A stretch of 64,000 nucleotides of DNA, from assembly GCF_027941775.1 (NCBI RefSeq), contig NZ_CP115917.1, positions 2,709,001 through 2,773,000 on the forward strand, in the 5' to 3' direction. The translations under genes were made by a program, and so were the position numbers. The DNA comes from Tenacibaculum pacificus (GTDB lineage Bacteria; Bacteroidota; Bacteroidia; Flavobacteriales; Flavobacteriaceae). Each line of letters begins with the position of its first letter. Within the stretch, counting starts at the first letter, position 1. The notes under the pieces were generated by a model. It worked only from the letters and a program-made list of their open reading frames with translations, was not told the DNA's origin and ran no database searches. Below are positions 53,821 to 63,157 of the stretch, piece after piece.

Positions 53821-55965
53821 TTGAAAAAACTTCTATTTTCAGTTCTTTGCGCAAGTACAATGATAATATCTTGTAAAAAAGAAAATCAACTTAAAAAAAA
53901 TACGATTGTGAACTATCCAAAAACGACTAAAAAACCTATTGTAGATGATTATTTCGGAACAAAAATAACCGATAATTATCGTTGGTTAGAAGATGACAAA
54001 AGTTCAGAAACTGAAAATTGGGTAAAAGCCGAAAATGAAGTTACTTTTAATTATTTAAGTAAAATTCCGTATCGTGAGCAATTAAAAGATAGGTTGTCAG
54101 AATTATGGAATTACGAAAAATTAGGAACGCCTTTTAAAGAAGGTGACTATACCTATTTTTATAAAAATGACGGATTACAAAATCAAGCTGTTTTATATAG
54201 AAAAAACTCCGAAGGAAAAGAAGAAATTTTCTTAAATCCAAATACTTTTTCTGAAGATGGAACAACCTCATTAGGTTCGGTAAGTTTTACTAAAGATGGA
54301 AGTATTGTTGCCTATTCAATTTCTGAAGGAGGAAGTGATTGGCGAAAAATTATTGTTTTAAATACCAAAACTAAAGAAATTATTGGTGATACTTTAATCG
54401 ATGTAAAATTCTCTGGAATCGCTTGGAAAGGCAACGAAGGTTTTTACTATTCTAGCTACGATAAGCCTGAAGGAAGCGAATTATCAGCAAAAACAGACCA
54501 GCATAAATTATATTATCATGCTTTAAATACACCACAAAAAACTGATAAAGTTATTTTTGGAGCAACATCTGAAGAAAAAAACAGGTATGTAGGCGGTTAT
54601 TTAACTGAAGATAACAAATATTTAATTATTTCTGCGGCTACTTCAACATCAGGAAATAAATTATTTTTAAAAGATTTAACAACTACAAACAGTAAGTTAG
54701 TTACAATTACAGATAATTACGATAACGATACGTATGTAATTGACAGCCGTGGCGATAAATTATATTTAGTAACAAACTTAAATGCACCAAATAAAAAAAT
54801 AGTAACGGTGGATGCTAAAAATCCGACACCAGAAAATTGGACAGATTTTATTGCAGAAACTGAAAACGTATTATCACCATCAACAGGAGCTGGATATTTT
54901 TTTACAGAATATATGGTTGATGCTGTTTCTAAAGTTTTACAATATGATTTTGATGGAAAATTAATCCGTGAAGTAACACTTCCAGGTGTTGGTTCTGCTG
55001 GTAGTTTTGGCGGAAAAACGAAAGCTAAAGAAATCTATTTTTCATTTACAAACTACAATACACCAAGTTCATCTTATAAATTTAATCCTGAAGATGGAAC
55101 GTATGTTTTATCTTGGAAACCTGAAATTTCTTTCAATGCTGATGCTTACGAAAGTAAACAAGTATTTTATACATCAAAAGATGGAACAAAAGTTCCGATG
55201 ATAATTACCTATAAAAAAGGATTAGAATTAAACGGAAAAAACCCAACTATTTTATATGGTTATGGCGGATTTAATGTCAGTTTAACACCTGCTTTTAGCA
55301 TTGCAAACGCCGTTTGGATGGAACAAGGCGGAGTATATGCCGTTCCTAATTTACGTGGTGGTGGTGAATATGGTAAAAAATGGCACGATGCAGGAACGCA
55401 ATTAAAAAAACAAAATGTGTTTGACGATTTTATCGCTGCTGCCGAATATTTAATCAATCAAAAATATACTTCTTCTGATTATTTGGCAATTCGTGGAGGT
55501 TCAAACGGTGGATTATTAGTTGGTGCAACAATGACACAGCGCCCCGATTTAATGAAAGTCGCTTTGCCTGCCGTTGGAGTTTTAGATATGTTACGTTATC
55601 ACACGTTTACTGCGGGTGCAGGTTGGGCTTATGATTACGGAACATCTGCCGATAACAAAGAAATGTTCGATTATTTAAACGGATATTCTCCTGTGCACAA
55701 CGTTCAAAAAGTGGCGTATCCTGCAACTATGGTAACCACTGGCGATCATGATGATCGTGTAGTTCCTGCGCATAGTTTTAAGTTTGCGGCTGAGTTACAA
55801 GACAAGCAACAAGGCGAAAACCCTGTATTAATTCGTATTGAAACAAATGCTGGTCATGGTGCTGGAACTCCCGTTGCCAAAACTATCGAACAATATGCCG
55901 ATATTTTCGGATTCACATTATATAACATGGGATTTGAAAAATTACCTTATCAAGATAAAAAGTAA
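53821..55965 (+). CDS. Prolyl oligopeptidase (S9A), lipoprotein
   Basis: 714 residues, starting at TTG (no in-frame ATG gives the signal peptide). Lipoprotein signal [16 protein letters not shown]-terminal seven-blade propeller, then the alpha/beta hydrolase domain: Ser in [11 protein letters not shown], Asp in [10 protein letters not shown], His in NAGHGAGTP. It cleaves short peptides after proline, probably in the periplasm or at the surface. It has its own promoter and terminator. Confidence 0.95.
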   Translation: MKKLLFSVLCASTMIISCKKENQLKKNTIVNYPKTTKKPIVDDYFGTKITDNYRWLEDDKSSETENWVKAENEVTFNYLSKIPYREQLKDRLSELWNYEKLGTPFKEGDYTYFYKNDGLQNQAVLYRKNSEGKEEIFLNPNTFSEDGTTSLGSVSFTKDGSIVAYSISEGGSDWRKIIVLNTKTKEIIGDTLIDVKFSGIAWKGNEGFYYSSYDKPEGSELSAKTDQHKLYYHALNTPQKTDKVIFGATSEEKNRYVGGYLTEDNKYLIISAATSTSGNKLFLKDLTTTNSKLVTITDNYDNDTYVIDSRGDKLYLVTNLNAPNKKIVTVDAKNPTPENWTDFIAETENVLSPSTGAGYFFTEYMVDAVSKVLQYDFDGKLIREVTLPGVGSAGSFGGKTKAKEIYFSFTNYNTPSSSYKFNPEDGTYVLSWKPEISFNADAYESKQVFYTSKDGTKVPMIITYKKGLELNGKNPTILYGYGGFNVSLTPAFSIANAVWMEQGGVYAVPNLRGGGEYGKKWHDAGTQLKKQNVFDDFIAAAEYLINQKYTSSDYLAIRGGSNGGLLVGATMTQRPDLMKVALPAVGVLDMLRYHTFTAGAGWAYDYGTSADNKEMFDYLNGYSPVHNVQKVAYPATMVTTGDHDDRVVPAHSFKFAAELQDKQQGENPVLIRIETNAGHGAGTPVAKTIEQYADIFGFTLYNMGFEKLPYQDKK

Positions 55966-55984
55966 AACATCAATAAAAATCATA

Positions 55985-56013
55985 AAAAACCGATGCGAAA
56001 GTATCGGTTTTTT
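55985..56013 (+). terminator. Terminator of the prolyl oligopeptidase gene
   Basis: Stem AAAACCGATGC / GTATCGGTTTT with loop GAAA, then T-run; 19 bases past the stop. Confidence 0.85.
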
Positions 56014-56028
56014 TATGTTTATAATTTG

Positions 56029-56127
56029 GGCGTTACCACAAGGGTCGCGCTTTCCGCACTCGCTTTTTTTATTTTTTCAAAAGAAAAATAAAAAAGAGCT
56101 CAAACAATTGCTTCAATCGCTAACGCA
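56029..56127 (+). repeat. Dispersed palindromic element, copy 3
   Basis: Same core blocks as copies 1 and 2. Its outer ends are GCGTTA (56030-56035) and TAACGC (56121-56126), a pair absent in the other two, which suggests that this copy preserves ends lost elsewhere or is a different subtype. It lies between a terminator and a promoter. Confidence 0.7.
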
Positions 56128-56182
56128 AGAAGTATTTAACTTTTAAAAATAATTTCGATAACTTTATTAAAATTAGAAACTT

Positions 56183-56190
56183 TATTTTTG
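56183..56190 (+). promoter_or_regulatory. ABC ATPase promoter -7 box
   Basis: TATTTTTG (TAnnTTTG) ending only 5 bases before the ATG at 56196, so the transcript probably has no leader or a very short one. Confidence 0.65.
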
Positions 56191-56195
56191 CATCT

Positions 56196-57128
56196 ATGCT
56201 ACAAGTTAACAATATTACCTTCGGATATTCTAAAGAAAAAATAATACTAAAAAACATTAATTTCTCTCTTAAAAAAGGAGAACATTTATGTCTTTTGGGT
56301 GAAAGTGGTTGCGGAAAATCAACTTTATTAAAAGCTATTTACGGGTTATTAAATCTAAACGAAGGAACTTTATTTTGGAACGATTTTCAAATTTTAGGAC
56401 CTTCACATCATTTAGTACCAGGTGTTGATTTTTTTAAATACGTTGCTCAAGATTTCGATTTAATGCCATTTATTTCTGTTAGCGAAAATATTAAAAAGTT
56501 CTTATCTCGTTTTTATCCTGAGGAATCTCAAAAAAGAACCGACGAATTATTAAACGTCATAGAAATGACCGAATTTGCAAACGTAAAAGTCAAAAATTTA
56601 AGTGGCGGACAACAACAACGAGTTGCAATTGCAAGGGCTTTAGCAAAAGAACCTGAATTATTATTACTAGATGAACCTTTCGGACAGATAGATAATTTCA
56701 AAAAAAACTCATTACGTAGAAACTTATTTTCTTATCTGAAAGAAAAAAATATTGCTTGTATTATAGCAACTCACGAAGGTAGTGATGCCCTTTCTTTTGC
56801 TGATAAAATGATTGTAATTAAAAACAGTCAAATAATTGCAAATGATACGCCCAAAAAAATATACGAAAATCCGAAGTTAAAGTATGTAGCAACTTTATTT
56901 GATGATGTAAACGAAATTAAAATTGATAATAATGTTGTTTTATTATATCCACATCAAATATCAATTGTTACAAATTCTTATGAGAAAGCTATTGTTTTAA
57001 AAACTTATTTTAAAGGTTCATATTGGTTAATTGAAGCGAATTATAATAGTCAGAATATCTTTTTTAAGCATTCTTTAAACATCGAAATAAACGAAATAAT
57101 ATCATTAAAATTTAATGATATTATTTAA
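56196..57128 (+). CDS. ABC transporter ATP-binding protein
   Basis: 310 residues: Walker A LLGESGCGKSTLLKA (about residues 34-48), signature LSGGQQQRVAIARA, Walker B LLLLDEPFGQID, switch His in IIATHEG. The last 90 residues form a TOBE-like beta domain as in ion or polyamine importers. No permease gene is adjacent, so its partner lies elsewhere. Five bases between promoter box and ATG suggest a leaderless transcript. Confidence 0.92.
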   Translation: MLQVNNITFGYSKEKIILKNINFSLKKGEHLCLLGESGCGKSTLLKAIYGLLNLNEGTLFWNDFQILGPSHHLVPGVDFFKYVAQDFDLMPFISVSENIKKFLSRFYPEESQKRTDELLNVIEMTEFANVKVKNLSGGQQQRVAIARALAKEPELLLLDEPFGQIDNFKKNSLRRNLFSYLKEKNIACIIATHEGSDALSFADKMIVIKNSQIIANDTPKKIYENPKLKYVATLFDDVNEIKIDNNVVLLYPHQISIVTNSYEKAIVLKTYFKGSYWLIEANYNSQNIFFKHSLNIEINEIISLKFNDII

Positions 57129-57194
57129 ATAAAAGATACACTTTTTTACCTGTATAATTATCAATATTAATAAAGTGTATCTTAAATTTAGTTA

Positions 57195-57643
57195 TTAAAA
57201 AACTGACATTACTTTTTGTTCCATATTATTAAAAACAAAAGTATCACCTGCTTTTTTACCTAATAATAAACTTCCTATTGGCGATGAAACAGAAACTGCA
57301 AAATAAGTTTCATCATCAACAATAATTTTTCCTGAACTAATACTTAAAAAAAAGAGGCTTTCGTTGTTTTAATAACGCTTCCTAAATGGGCAATTTCAGA
57401 GGTATTTTCAATATTTATTTTAGAAAGTATTTCTTTCATTTTTACAATTCCATGAAGTTGTTGCCCTGCTTTTTCCATTTCTAATTGTAGCATTGCTCTG
57501 CCTGTTTCGTGCTTATCACCTGCCGAACTTTTAGTTTCAGATTCTAATCCTTTTTGATTAGATATCATAATTTCTTCCACTGTTTTTAAACGATTTGCTA
57601 CATAAATAACGCATTGTTCATACAGTTTTTCTTTAATCTTCAT
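57195..57643 (-). CDS. GreA/GreB-family transcript-cleavage-like factor (frameshifted)
   Basis: The N-terminal part from ATG 57643 has a coiled-coil hairpin (ANRLKTVEEIMISNQKG, with ETKSSAGDKHETGRAMLQLE) and stops after KASFF at 57344. The end of the domain, reading SSGKIIVDDETYFAVSVSSP and IGSLLLGKKAGDT, continues in another frame to 57195. One base added to the A8 run at 57346-57353 gives a 149-residue protein. The typical GreA Asp-Glu tip is not clear; in this branch the hairpin carries ESETKSSAGDKHETG. It probably binds the RNA polymerase channel. The indel may be a sequencing error. Confidence 0.78.
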
Positions 57644-57757
57644 ATAAATATTTTGTATTGATAAGGTTTAAAAATTTTCAAGATATTATAAACCTTATCT
57701 TTTATAACTTGGTATATTAGTTGTAATGTATAAAATTAAACCTTAAAAAGTACTACT

Positions 57758-58207
57758 ATGAAATTATTTGGAATATTAATTTTTGTATGCATATTTACAC
57801 AATGTGCTAGTGTTAAATTAAATGATGATTTACCTTTTAGTATAAAAAAAGCATCTTATACTATTGTTAATAACACTGTTTATAACAGTAATTTAATAAT
57901 TGAATTTACATCCGATGAAATTGTTGATTTTAAAAAGGTGTATTTTCAAGATAAAATAATGAATCCTATTATTGAACATAAAATGGATAAAAAATATATT
58001 ATTGCACATCATAATTCATCAATAAATCAAGATAAAAAAGATTTCGTTTTAAATGCTGATTCTCAAAAAGAATACGGAAATACAGCTCCTAAAATCAATA
58101 AAAAATCCCCTTTTAATTTGAATGATAATGAAGCTATTATCAGCTATAAAATTGCTGATAAAATTTATACTTATAAAATTAAAAACATCAGTAAAAAAAC
58201 TAATTAA
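57758..58207 (+). CDS. Lipoprotein of unknown function
   Basis: 149 residues with a lipoprotein signal (LIFVCIFTQCASVK). The mature part is rich in Lys, Asn and Ile with beta-strand-like pattern (KASYTIVNNTVYNSNLIIEF). I do not recognise a family. It is followed 79 bases later by another lipoprotein gene on the same strand. No catalytic motif; probably an envelope protein. Confidence 0.7.
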   Translation: MKLFGILIFVCIFTQCASVKLNDDLPFSIKKASYTIVNNTVYNSNLIIEFTSDEIVDFKKVYFQDKIMNPIIEHKMDKKYIIAHHNSSINQDKKDFVLNADSQKEYGNTAPKINKKSPFNLNDNEAIISYKIADKIYTYKIKNISKKTN

Positions 58208-58286
58208 GTTCTATAAAAATCAAGTATTTAACTCTCAATTTTATTTTGGCATGTAATTTGATTTATTAAATATATCCATAAAATCA

Positions 58287-59225
58287 ATGCTTATGAAATC
58301 ATTAAAACTACTCTTATTATTTATTACCGCAAGTATAACATTTTCTTCTTGTGTGATTCAAGATAATATGATTAATAATTTTGAAGATGTTGATAACATT
58401 CCTTTTTCGTTAAGCGAATACATATCGAGCTATGATTTATGGTATGTTGATTATCATAGAACTGATGGTTCTGGCGATGTTCCTTTTTTATCAAGAGCCT
58501 TTACAATTTCGTTTATAAATGGAAATATGTATGCAAATAATAATATTGTTGATATCGGAAAAACAGGAAATGGACTTGGTATTTTAGTCGGGAATTATGG
58601 AACAAATGGTACTATTTTAGAAACTAAACATGATATTGATGGTTATCATACTTTTGAAGTATTTCAATTAACTGAAAATGAAATTAGAATTGATGATTTA
58701 AATGAAAATGTAAGTTATTTTTTAATTGGATATCAAAAAAACACTTTTGATTATGATAAATTGTTTTACGATAACATCGAATATTTTTTACAAGAATATG
58801 TTGCTTGGGAAAGAATAGATGAAGAAGGTGGATATGAAAATCCTTTTGATAATGAACACTTTTTGCAGTTTACCCCTGAAGATGATGTAACATTTTATTC
58901 TTCTCATGACTCTTTTGGTACGAACATTGATTACATTAAATGGGATTTTGTTGGAGGTTATAATATCGCTGATATTTCAGGTAATAATGATTTAAAAATT
59001 TTAACACTTAATTATGATAGTGGAGATACCGAAAAATTTAAACTAAGCGTTATAAATGATCAAACAATTTCATTGTTTCATTTAAGTTCAGAAACTACCT
59101 ATACTTTTTATGGTAAAGGATTTCTAGAACTTTTAAAAAGTAAAAATAAAAACACAATAAAATCAGCTGTAAGAAATAATAACAGAAAGCGTACTAAAAT
59201 AAAACGTAAAATGGTTGATCTATAA
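58287..59225 (+). CDS. Lipoprotein family often mislabelled as nicotinate-nucleotide adenylyltransferase
   Basis: 312 residues; signal SITFSSCVIQD with lipobox Cys (near residue 22). The body has two similar halves: SLSEYISSYDLWYVDYHRT...FTISFINGNMYANNNIVDIG, and a C-terminal half around DYDKLFYDNIEYFLQEYVAWE and LKILTLNYDSGDTEKFKL. I recall this flavobacterial family being listed as nicotinic acid mononucleotide adenylyltransferase, but there is no HxGH motif or Rossmann fold, so that label looks wrong. The function is unknown. The C-terminus is basic (NNNRKRTKIKRK). Confidence 0.72.
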   Translation: MLMKSLKLLLLFITASITFSSCVIQDNMINNFEDVDNIPFSLSEYISSYDLWYVDYHRTDGSGDVPFLSRAFTISFINGNMYANNNIVDIGKTGNGLGILVGNYGTNGTILETKHDIDGYHTFEVFQLTENEIRIDDLNENVSYFLIGYQKNTFDYDKLFYDNIEYFLQEYVAWERIDEEGGYENPFDNEHFLQFTPEDDVTFYSSHDSFGTNIDYIKWDFVGGYNIADISGNNDLKILTLNYDSGDTEKFKLSVINDQTISLFHLSSETTYTFYGKGFLELLKSKNKNTIKSAVRNNNRKRTKIKRKMVDL

Positions 59226-59279
59226 TATTTAAGAAAGTTTGGTTAGTTGATTTTGGTTGGGGTAGTAGCCGACTAAAAC

Positions 59280-59306
59280 AAACCGCTCTAGCAATAGAGC
59301 GGTTTT
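59280..59306 (+). terminator. Terminator after the lipoprotein gene
   Basis: Stem AAACCGCTCTA / TAGAGCGGTTT with loop GCAA, then T-run; 54 bases past the stop. Confidence 0.85.
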
Positions 59307-59364
59307 TGTTTTTTATAATTTTTCGATATACTTAAAATATTTTACCTTTATAAAAAACAAAAAC

Positions 59365-60120
59365 ATGCAACAAACCGCCTTAATTACAGGTGCCACCTCT
59401 GGTATTGGTAAAGCTACCGCAAAACTATTTGCTAAAAATAATATCAACCTTATTATTTGCGGAAGACGTCCTGAAAAACTAAAAGAACTTCAGCAAGAGC
59501 TTGCTACTTTAACAAAAGTACATACCCTACAATTTGATGTTCGTTATAAAGAACAAGTGCAAAATGCCATTAATAGTTTGCCTGATGACTTTAAACATAT
59601 TGATATTCTGATTAATAATGCAGGAAATGCTCATGGATTAAGTAGTATTCAAGACGGAAGTATTGATGATTGGGATGCAATGATTGATGGAAATGTAAAA
59701 GGATTATTGTATGTTTCAAAAGCAATAATTCCTCAAATGGTAGATAGAAATAATGGTTTTATTTTAAATATCGGTTCTATTGCTGGGAAGGAAGTGTATC
59801 CAAATGGAAATGTTTATTGTGCGTCTAAATTTGCTGTAAATGCTTTAAATAAAGGAATGCGTATTGATTTAAATAAACATAATATTAGAGTTTCAGCAAT
59901 TCATCCAGGTCTTGTAGAAACTGAATTTTCAGAGGTGCGTTTTAAAGGTGATACTGATAAAGCTAAAACTGTATATGAAGGCTACAAAGCTTTACAACCT
60001 GAAGATATTGCCGATATTATTTATTTTGTTATCAGCAGACCTTATCATGTAAATATTGAAGATTTAGTTGTGTATCCTACGGCACAAGCTAGTCCTACTA
60101 TTCTTAATAAAAATGTATAA
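59365..60120 (+). CDS. Short-chain dehydrogenase/reductase
   Basis: 251 residues of the classical SDR family: NAD(P)-binding TGATSGIGKATAKLF, NNAG in ILINNAGNAHG, catalytic Ser in GSIAG and YxxxK in YCASKFAVN. The Arg-rich ICGRRPEKL after the second strand suggests NADP(H). It resembles YdfG/serine dehydrogenase-like enzymes, but the substrate is not shown. It is transcribed alone. Confidence 0.93.
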   Translation: MQQTALITGATSGIGKATAKLFAKNNINLIICGRRPEKLKELQQELATLTKVHTLQFDVRYKEQVQNAINSLPDDFKHIDILINNAGNAHGLSSIQDGSIDDWDAMIDGNVKGLLYVSKAIIPQMVDRNNGFILNIGSIAGKEVYPNGNVYCASKFAVNALNKGMRIDLNKHNIRVSAIHPGLVETEFSEVRFKGDTDKAKTVYEGYKALQPEDIADIIYFVISRPYHVNIEDLVVYPTAQASPTILNKNV

Positions 60121-60149
60121 ATTGTATCTTTTTTAGTTTGATAAAATAA

Positions 60150-60182
60150 TAGCAGAAAAATAGAAGTTCTATTTTTCTGTTA
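60150..60182. terminator. Hairpin after the SDR gene
   Basis: Stem AGCAGAAAAATAGAA / TTCTATTTTTCTG (AT-rich, about 13 pairs) between convergent genes. Confidence 0.6.
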
Positions 60183-60220
60183 TTATTACATCATTTTAGT
60201 ATCCTTATCCTAAATACTTA

Positions 60221-60904
60221 TTACTCTTTTATATTTTTTTCTGATAACTGATTAATATATTTTCCAACAACAATAGCCGTTATTACAACTAAATAAATTT
60301 GTCCCATCAAACCGATTAATATGGCTGTTTTATGAGCTAATTTACTTACAGGATAAATATCTCCATAACCTATTGTTAAAAGTGTAATGTAACTAAAGTA
60401 CATTAGGTTTTCGAATAAAAATTCAGCTTTATCAACAATATTTGTTTGTACAAAATGAAATGATCCTGGAGTTGATATTTCAATACTTATACAAATAAAA
60501 AAACCAATTAAACCAAGCGAAATATAACCACTTATAAGTCCTAATATTACATTTTTATTAATTTCTACAGCCCTCCATACTTGCTTTATTATTTCATAAG
60601 TTACAACGATATAAAATAAAAAATAACTAATTAATTTTATATAATTCGATAATACTTGATTAGAATTACTTAATAAATCAGAACCAAAAAGAATCGCTGA
60701 AATTATCAATAGTAATACCGAAAACCACATCAATATTTTCCTTTTTGATATCAATAAAATACCTGCGGATAAATTAATTAGAAATAAAATAGGCGATAAT
60801 ATTTCATCAAAAAAAACTTGAGGAACAATTAACGACCCAAATAAAATTGCTAATTGACTGAAAAAGAAAAATTCAAAACGATGATTATATAATTTATCTA
60901 ACAT
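60221..60904 (-). CDS. Potassium channel family protein (two-helix pore type)
   Basis: 227 residues: about six hydrophobic segments, the last two enclosing the selectivity filter LLTIGYGDIYPVSK (about residues 174-187). The TIGYGD motif indicates K+ selectivity. No RCK or cyclic-nucleotide domain is fused, so gating is unclear. The N-terminal segments may form extra membrane helices of a two-transmembrane ion-channel superfamily member. Transcribed alone. Confidence 0.85.
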   Translation of the reverse strand: MLDKLYNHRFEFFFFSQLAILFGSLIVPQVFFDEILSPILFLINLSAGILLISKRKILMWFSVLLLIISAILFGSDLLSNSNQVLSNYIKLISYFLFYIVVTYEIIKQVWRAVEINKNVILGLISGYISLGLIGFFICISIEISTPGSFHFVQTNIVDKAEFLFENLMYFSYITLLTIGYGDIYPVSKLAHKTAILIGLMGQIYLVVITAIVVGKYINQLSEKNIKE

Positions 60905-61131
60905 TACTTAATATGTTTTATATAAAAAAAAGAATTAACTTTTAACTTTACTAATTCCTGCTATTTATCTGATTAATTTTTACACAAATTTACAGCAATA
61001 AAAGAAGTTTTACTTTTGATATTAAGTAGTATTTTTTACAAGTAATAATTTAAAAAAATCAAACTAATTTCTTCCTCTTATAATCTTTTTGTTAAGACTT
61101 CTTTTTATCAAAAAACAAGCGGTCTTTTTAA

Positions 61132-61140
61132 GTATCTTTA
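61132..61140 (+). promoter_or_regulatory. Possible -7 box of the AlbA_2-type gene
   Basis: TATCTTTA, one mismatch to TAnnTTTG, about 19 bases before the TTG start. Confidence 0.35.
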
Positions 61141-61158
61141 AACAAAAAAACTTGTCTC

Positions 61159-61785
61159 TTGATTAACAAACGCCTTTTAATTAAAAACTTACTTTCCCAT
61201 AACGATGAAAACAGTTTTTATGATAAAAAGCAAAAACTATCGTTACACTCGAAAGAAGGAAAAGCTAAATTTATAAAACATGTATGTGCTTTATCAAATT
61301 CAAATCCGGGAAACAATTCTTACATTGTAATTGGGGTTGAAGATGAAGATAATAAAATTATGGGAGTAGATTTTTATGATGATAGTAAAATTCAAAACCT
61401 AGTGAATGCTTACTTAAATAATTCGCCAAAAATAGAATACGAAAATGTTCCTTTTCCTCGATTACCACGCTATAAAGTTATAGGATTAATCACTATTTAC
61501 CCTAACGATAAAATTAGTTCTCTTGTTAAAACTATTTGGAAATACAATAAAGGAACTGTTTTTTTTCGCAGAGGAAGTAACTCTTTACCCGTTGAAAACA
61601 ATTTTATATCAAATGATTTAAATAGTAATATTGTTGCCGCTATTGAAAAAAATTCGAGTAACAACATACAACTAACCCTTGATGGTGTTTTTGATTTTAT
61701 CAATAATCACAAGTCTAAATACAATCCAAAATACAAGGTATTTAACGAGCAATTTGTGCTTTGTTGGGCAGGGAAAAAAAAGTAA
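61159..61785 (+). CDS. AlbA_2/Schlafen-like DNA-binding protein, N-terminal part (before frameshift)
   Basis: 208 residues from TTG 61159 (MINKRLLIKNLLSHNDENSFYDKKQKLSLHS is its start, here quoted as INKRLLIKNLLSHNDENSFY). The AlbA_2 (divergent AAA_4/Schlafen-type) core is visible: NNSYIVIGVEDEDNKIMGVD. The frame ends after AGKKK at 61785, while the rest of the protein is in the frame of 61761-62297. Adding one A to the A8 run 61774-61781 gives a 379-residue protein, matching related flavobacterial proteins as I recall them. The role, perhaps in nucleic-acid binding, is not known. Confidence 0.75.
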   Translation: MINKRLLIKNLLSHNDENSFYDKKQKLSLHSKEGKAKFIKHVCALSNSNPGNNSYIVIGVEDEDNKIMGVDFYDDSKIQNLVNAYLNNSPKIEYENVPFPRLPRYKVIGLITIYPNDKISSLVKTIWKYNKGTVFFRRGSNSLPVENNFISNDLNSNIVAAIEKNSSNNIQLTLDGVFDFINNHKSKYNPKYKVFNEQFVLCWAGKKK

Positions 61786-62297
61786 TTAACAATAAAGAAT
61801 TTTATACACGTGTTGATATTGAGTTGATAAATGAACAAGTACGTTTATTTTTTTCTGCCTTAGATGCTGTTAAAATTAACTATAATGAGCAATCATTTAT
61901 TGTTACCGAATATATTGTATTAGGTATTGATAAAAGTGAAAAACAGTATCCTCTAGAAAAAACTAGCATACATTTTAAAGATAATGGAAGGTATGATATT
62001 AGTACCGAGTTTTTATTTAAGCCTCCACTTTACAACCATACTATCCTTAAACATATATATAATAATAATAAAATGCTCATTTCAAAAATTGAACAACAGC
62101 AACCATTATCTATAACCGAACATAAAAACATTTTAAAACTGCCAACCTCTTCTTTAATTTGCTATTTAAATGGTTTTTTAGATGCACCTGAGCAATTAAA
62201 GAAAGTAAAAAATTACATTAAAAATTTAAGAGATAAAACTACTTATATCAAATATAAAGAAGCAATGCGAGTAATACGAAAAGTTAGATATAATTAA
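61761..62297 (+). CDS. AlbA_2/Schlafen-like protein, C-terminal part (after frameshift)
   Basis: 178 residues; the nominal start is internal, since the frame joins the upstream part at the A8 run. Conserved-looking segments follow: VINNKEFYTRVDIELINEQV and IKNLRDKTTYIKYKEAMRVI. No independent domain is recognised. It ends with a basic C-terminus. Together with the upstream fragment it is one gene, broken or mis-sequenced by one base. Confidence 0.7.
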   Translation: MLGREKKVINNKEFYTRVDIELINEQVRLFFSALDAVKINYNEQSFIVTEYIVLGIDKSEKQYPLEKTSIHFKDNGRYDISTEFLFKPPLYNHTILKHIYNNNKMLISKIEQQQPLSITEHKNILKLPTSSLICYLNGFLDAPEQLKKVKNYIKNLRDKTTYIKYKEAMRVIRKVRYN

Positions 62298-62448
62298 TGA
62301 GTTTTTATAATATGAAACTACTTTAGTCGAAGGTGAAATACTATGTATAAAAAAAATAAACAAATATTATTTAGAAAGAACATTTATACGTAAAAACAAG
62401 TCATAAAATTAACCTTATAAAAGATTTTTAAGTATTTAAATTTATATA

Positions 62449-62484
62449 AAAAAAGGCTTTACTAATAAAGTAAAGCCTTTTTTT
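62449..62484. terminator. Bidirectional terminator
   Basis: Stem AAAAAAGGCTTTACT / AGTAAAGCCTTTTTT region with loop AATA; serves the AlbA_2-type gene (plus) and the helix-hairpin-helix gene (minus). Confidence 0.88.
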
Positions 62485-62502
62485 ATATAACTAATTATTT
62501 AA

Positions 62503-63144
62503 TTATTTTCCACCATCTAATTCATCTTGCCACTTCAATAATGCTTCCCATTTCCCTTCATAAGCTAATTTAGCTTGTTTTGGCCACGTTGTTGGTTTAT
62601 GTATTCTGTAACGATCTCCACCGCTATTTAATACTTCTTGACATTTTTCTATAGAAGCTTCAGATAATTGTTTCCATGTCTTAATATCAAAATCATGAAA
62701 TAATCCTTCAATTTTAGGTCCTATACCTTCTACAATTTTCAAATCATTTTCTTTAATTTTTTTACCAAAAACACTTTTTGCTAATTCATTATTAAATGGT
62801 ATTAACGTTACAGTTGTTGTTTTTAAGGTAGTTAAAGAAGCTGCTAAACTTAAGTTTTTTGATTCTACCTCTTTTAAACTTAATGCTATACCTGATTTAT
62901 TCTTCTCACAATGTTTTAGATCTTTTTTAGTAGTATCTAAGGCTGTTTTTAATTTTGACTTTTCATCACTACAAGATTTTAAAGATACTTCAAGCTTACT
63001 TATCTTACTGTTTAAAATAGTAATATCTTCATTATTGTTGCCTTTTCTAAAAAGTCTACCCAATAAATATCCCAATAAAGCACATATAATTCCAACTAAT
63101 AATGGAATTAACCAACATGCTATGTGTATTATTAATAAATTCAT
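62503..63144 (-). CDS. Membrane-anchored helix-hairpin-helix protein
   Basis: 213 residues: one N-terminal membrane helix (about 5-27), a coiled-coil stretch (35-100), and a C-terminal helix-hairpin-helix domain with DLKIVEGIGPKIEGLFHDF and ASIEKCQEVLNSGGDRYRIH. Databases tend to call this class a predicted flap-endonuclease-like protein, but no nuclease residues are visible. It starts 13 bases after the OmpA-family gene. The association with an OmpA protein suggests an envelope role. Confidence 0.7.
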   Translation of the reverse strand: MNLLIIHIACWLIPLLVGIICALLGYLLGRLFRKGNNNEDITILNSKISKLEVSLKSCSDEKSKLKTALDTTKKDLKHCEKNKSGIALSLKEVESKNLSLAASLTTLKTTTVTLIPFNNELAKSVFGKKIKENDLKIVEGIGPKIEGLFHDFDIKTWKQLSEASIEKCQEVLNSGGDRYRIHKPTTWPKQAKLAYEGKWEALLKWQDELDGGK

Positions 63145-63157
63145 AATTTATTTATTT

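Noticed and set aside
56029..56127. Integron attC-like ends (GCGTTA...TAACGC) in repeat copy 3
   Set aside because: The orientation is the reverse of attC, which has AAC at the left and GTT at the right, and no cassette or integrase is present.
57133..57184. Terminator after the ABC ATPase (AAGATACACTTT / AAAGTGTATCTT)
   Set aside because: The arms pair well but the loop is about 28 bases and there is no T-run, so termination is doubtful.
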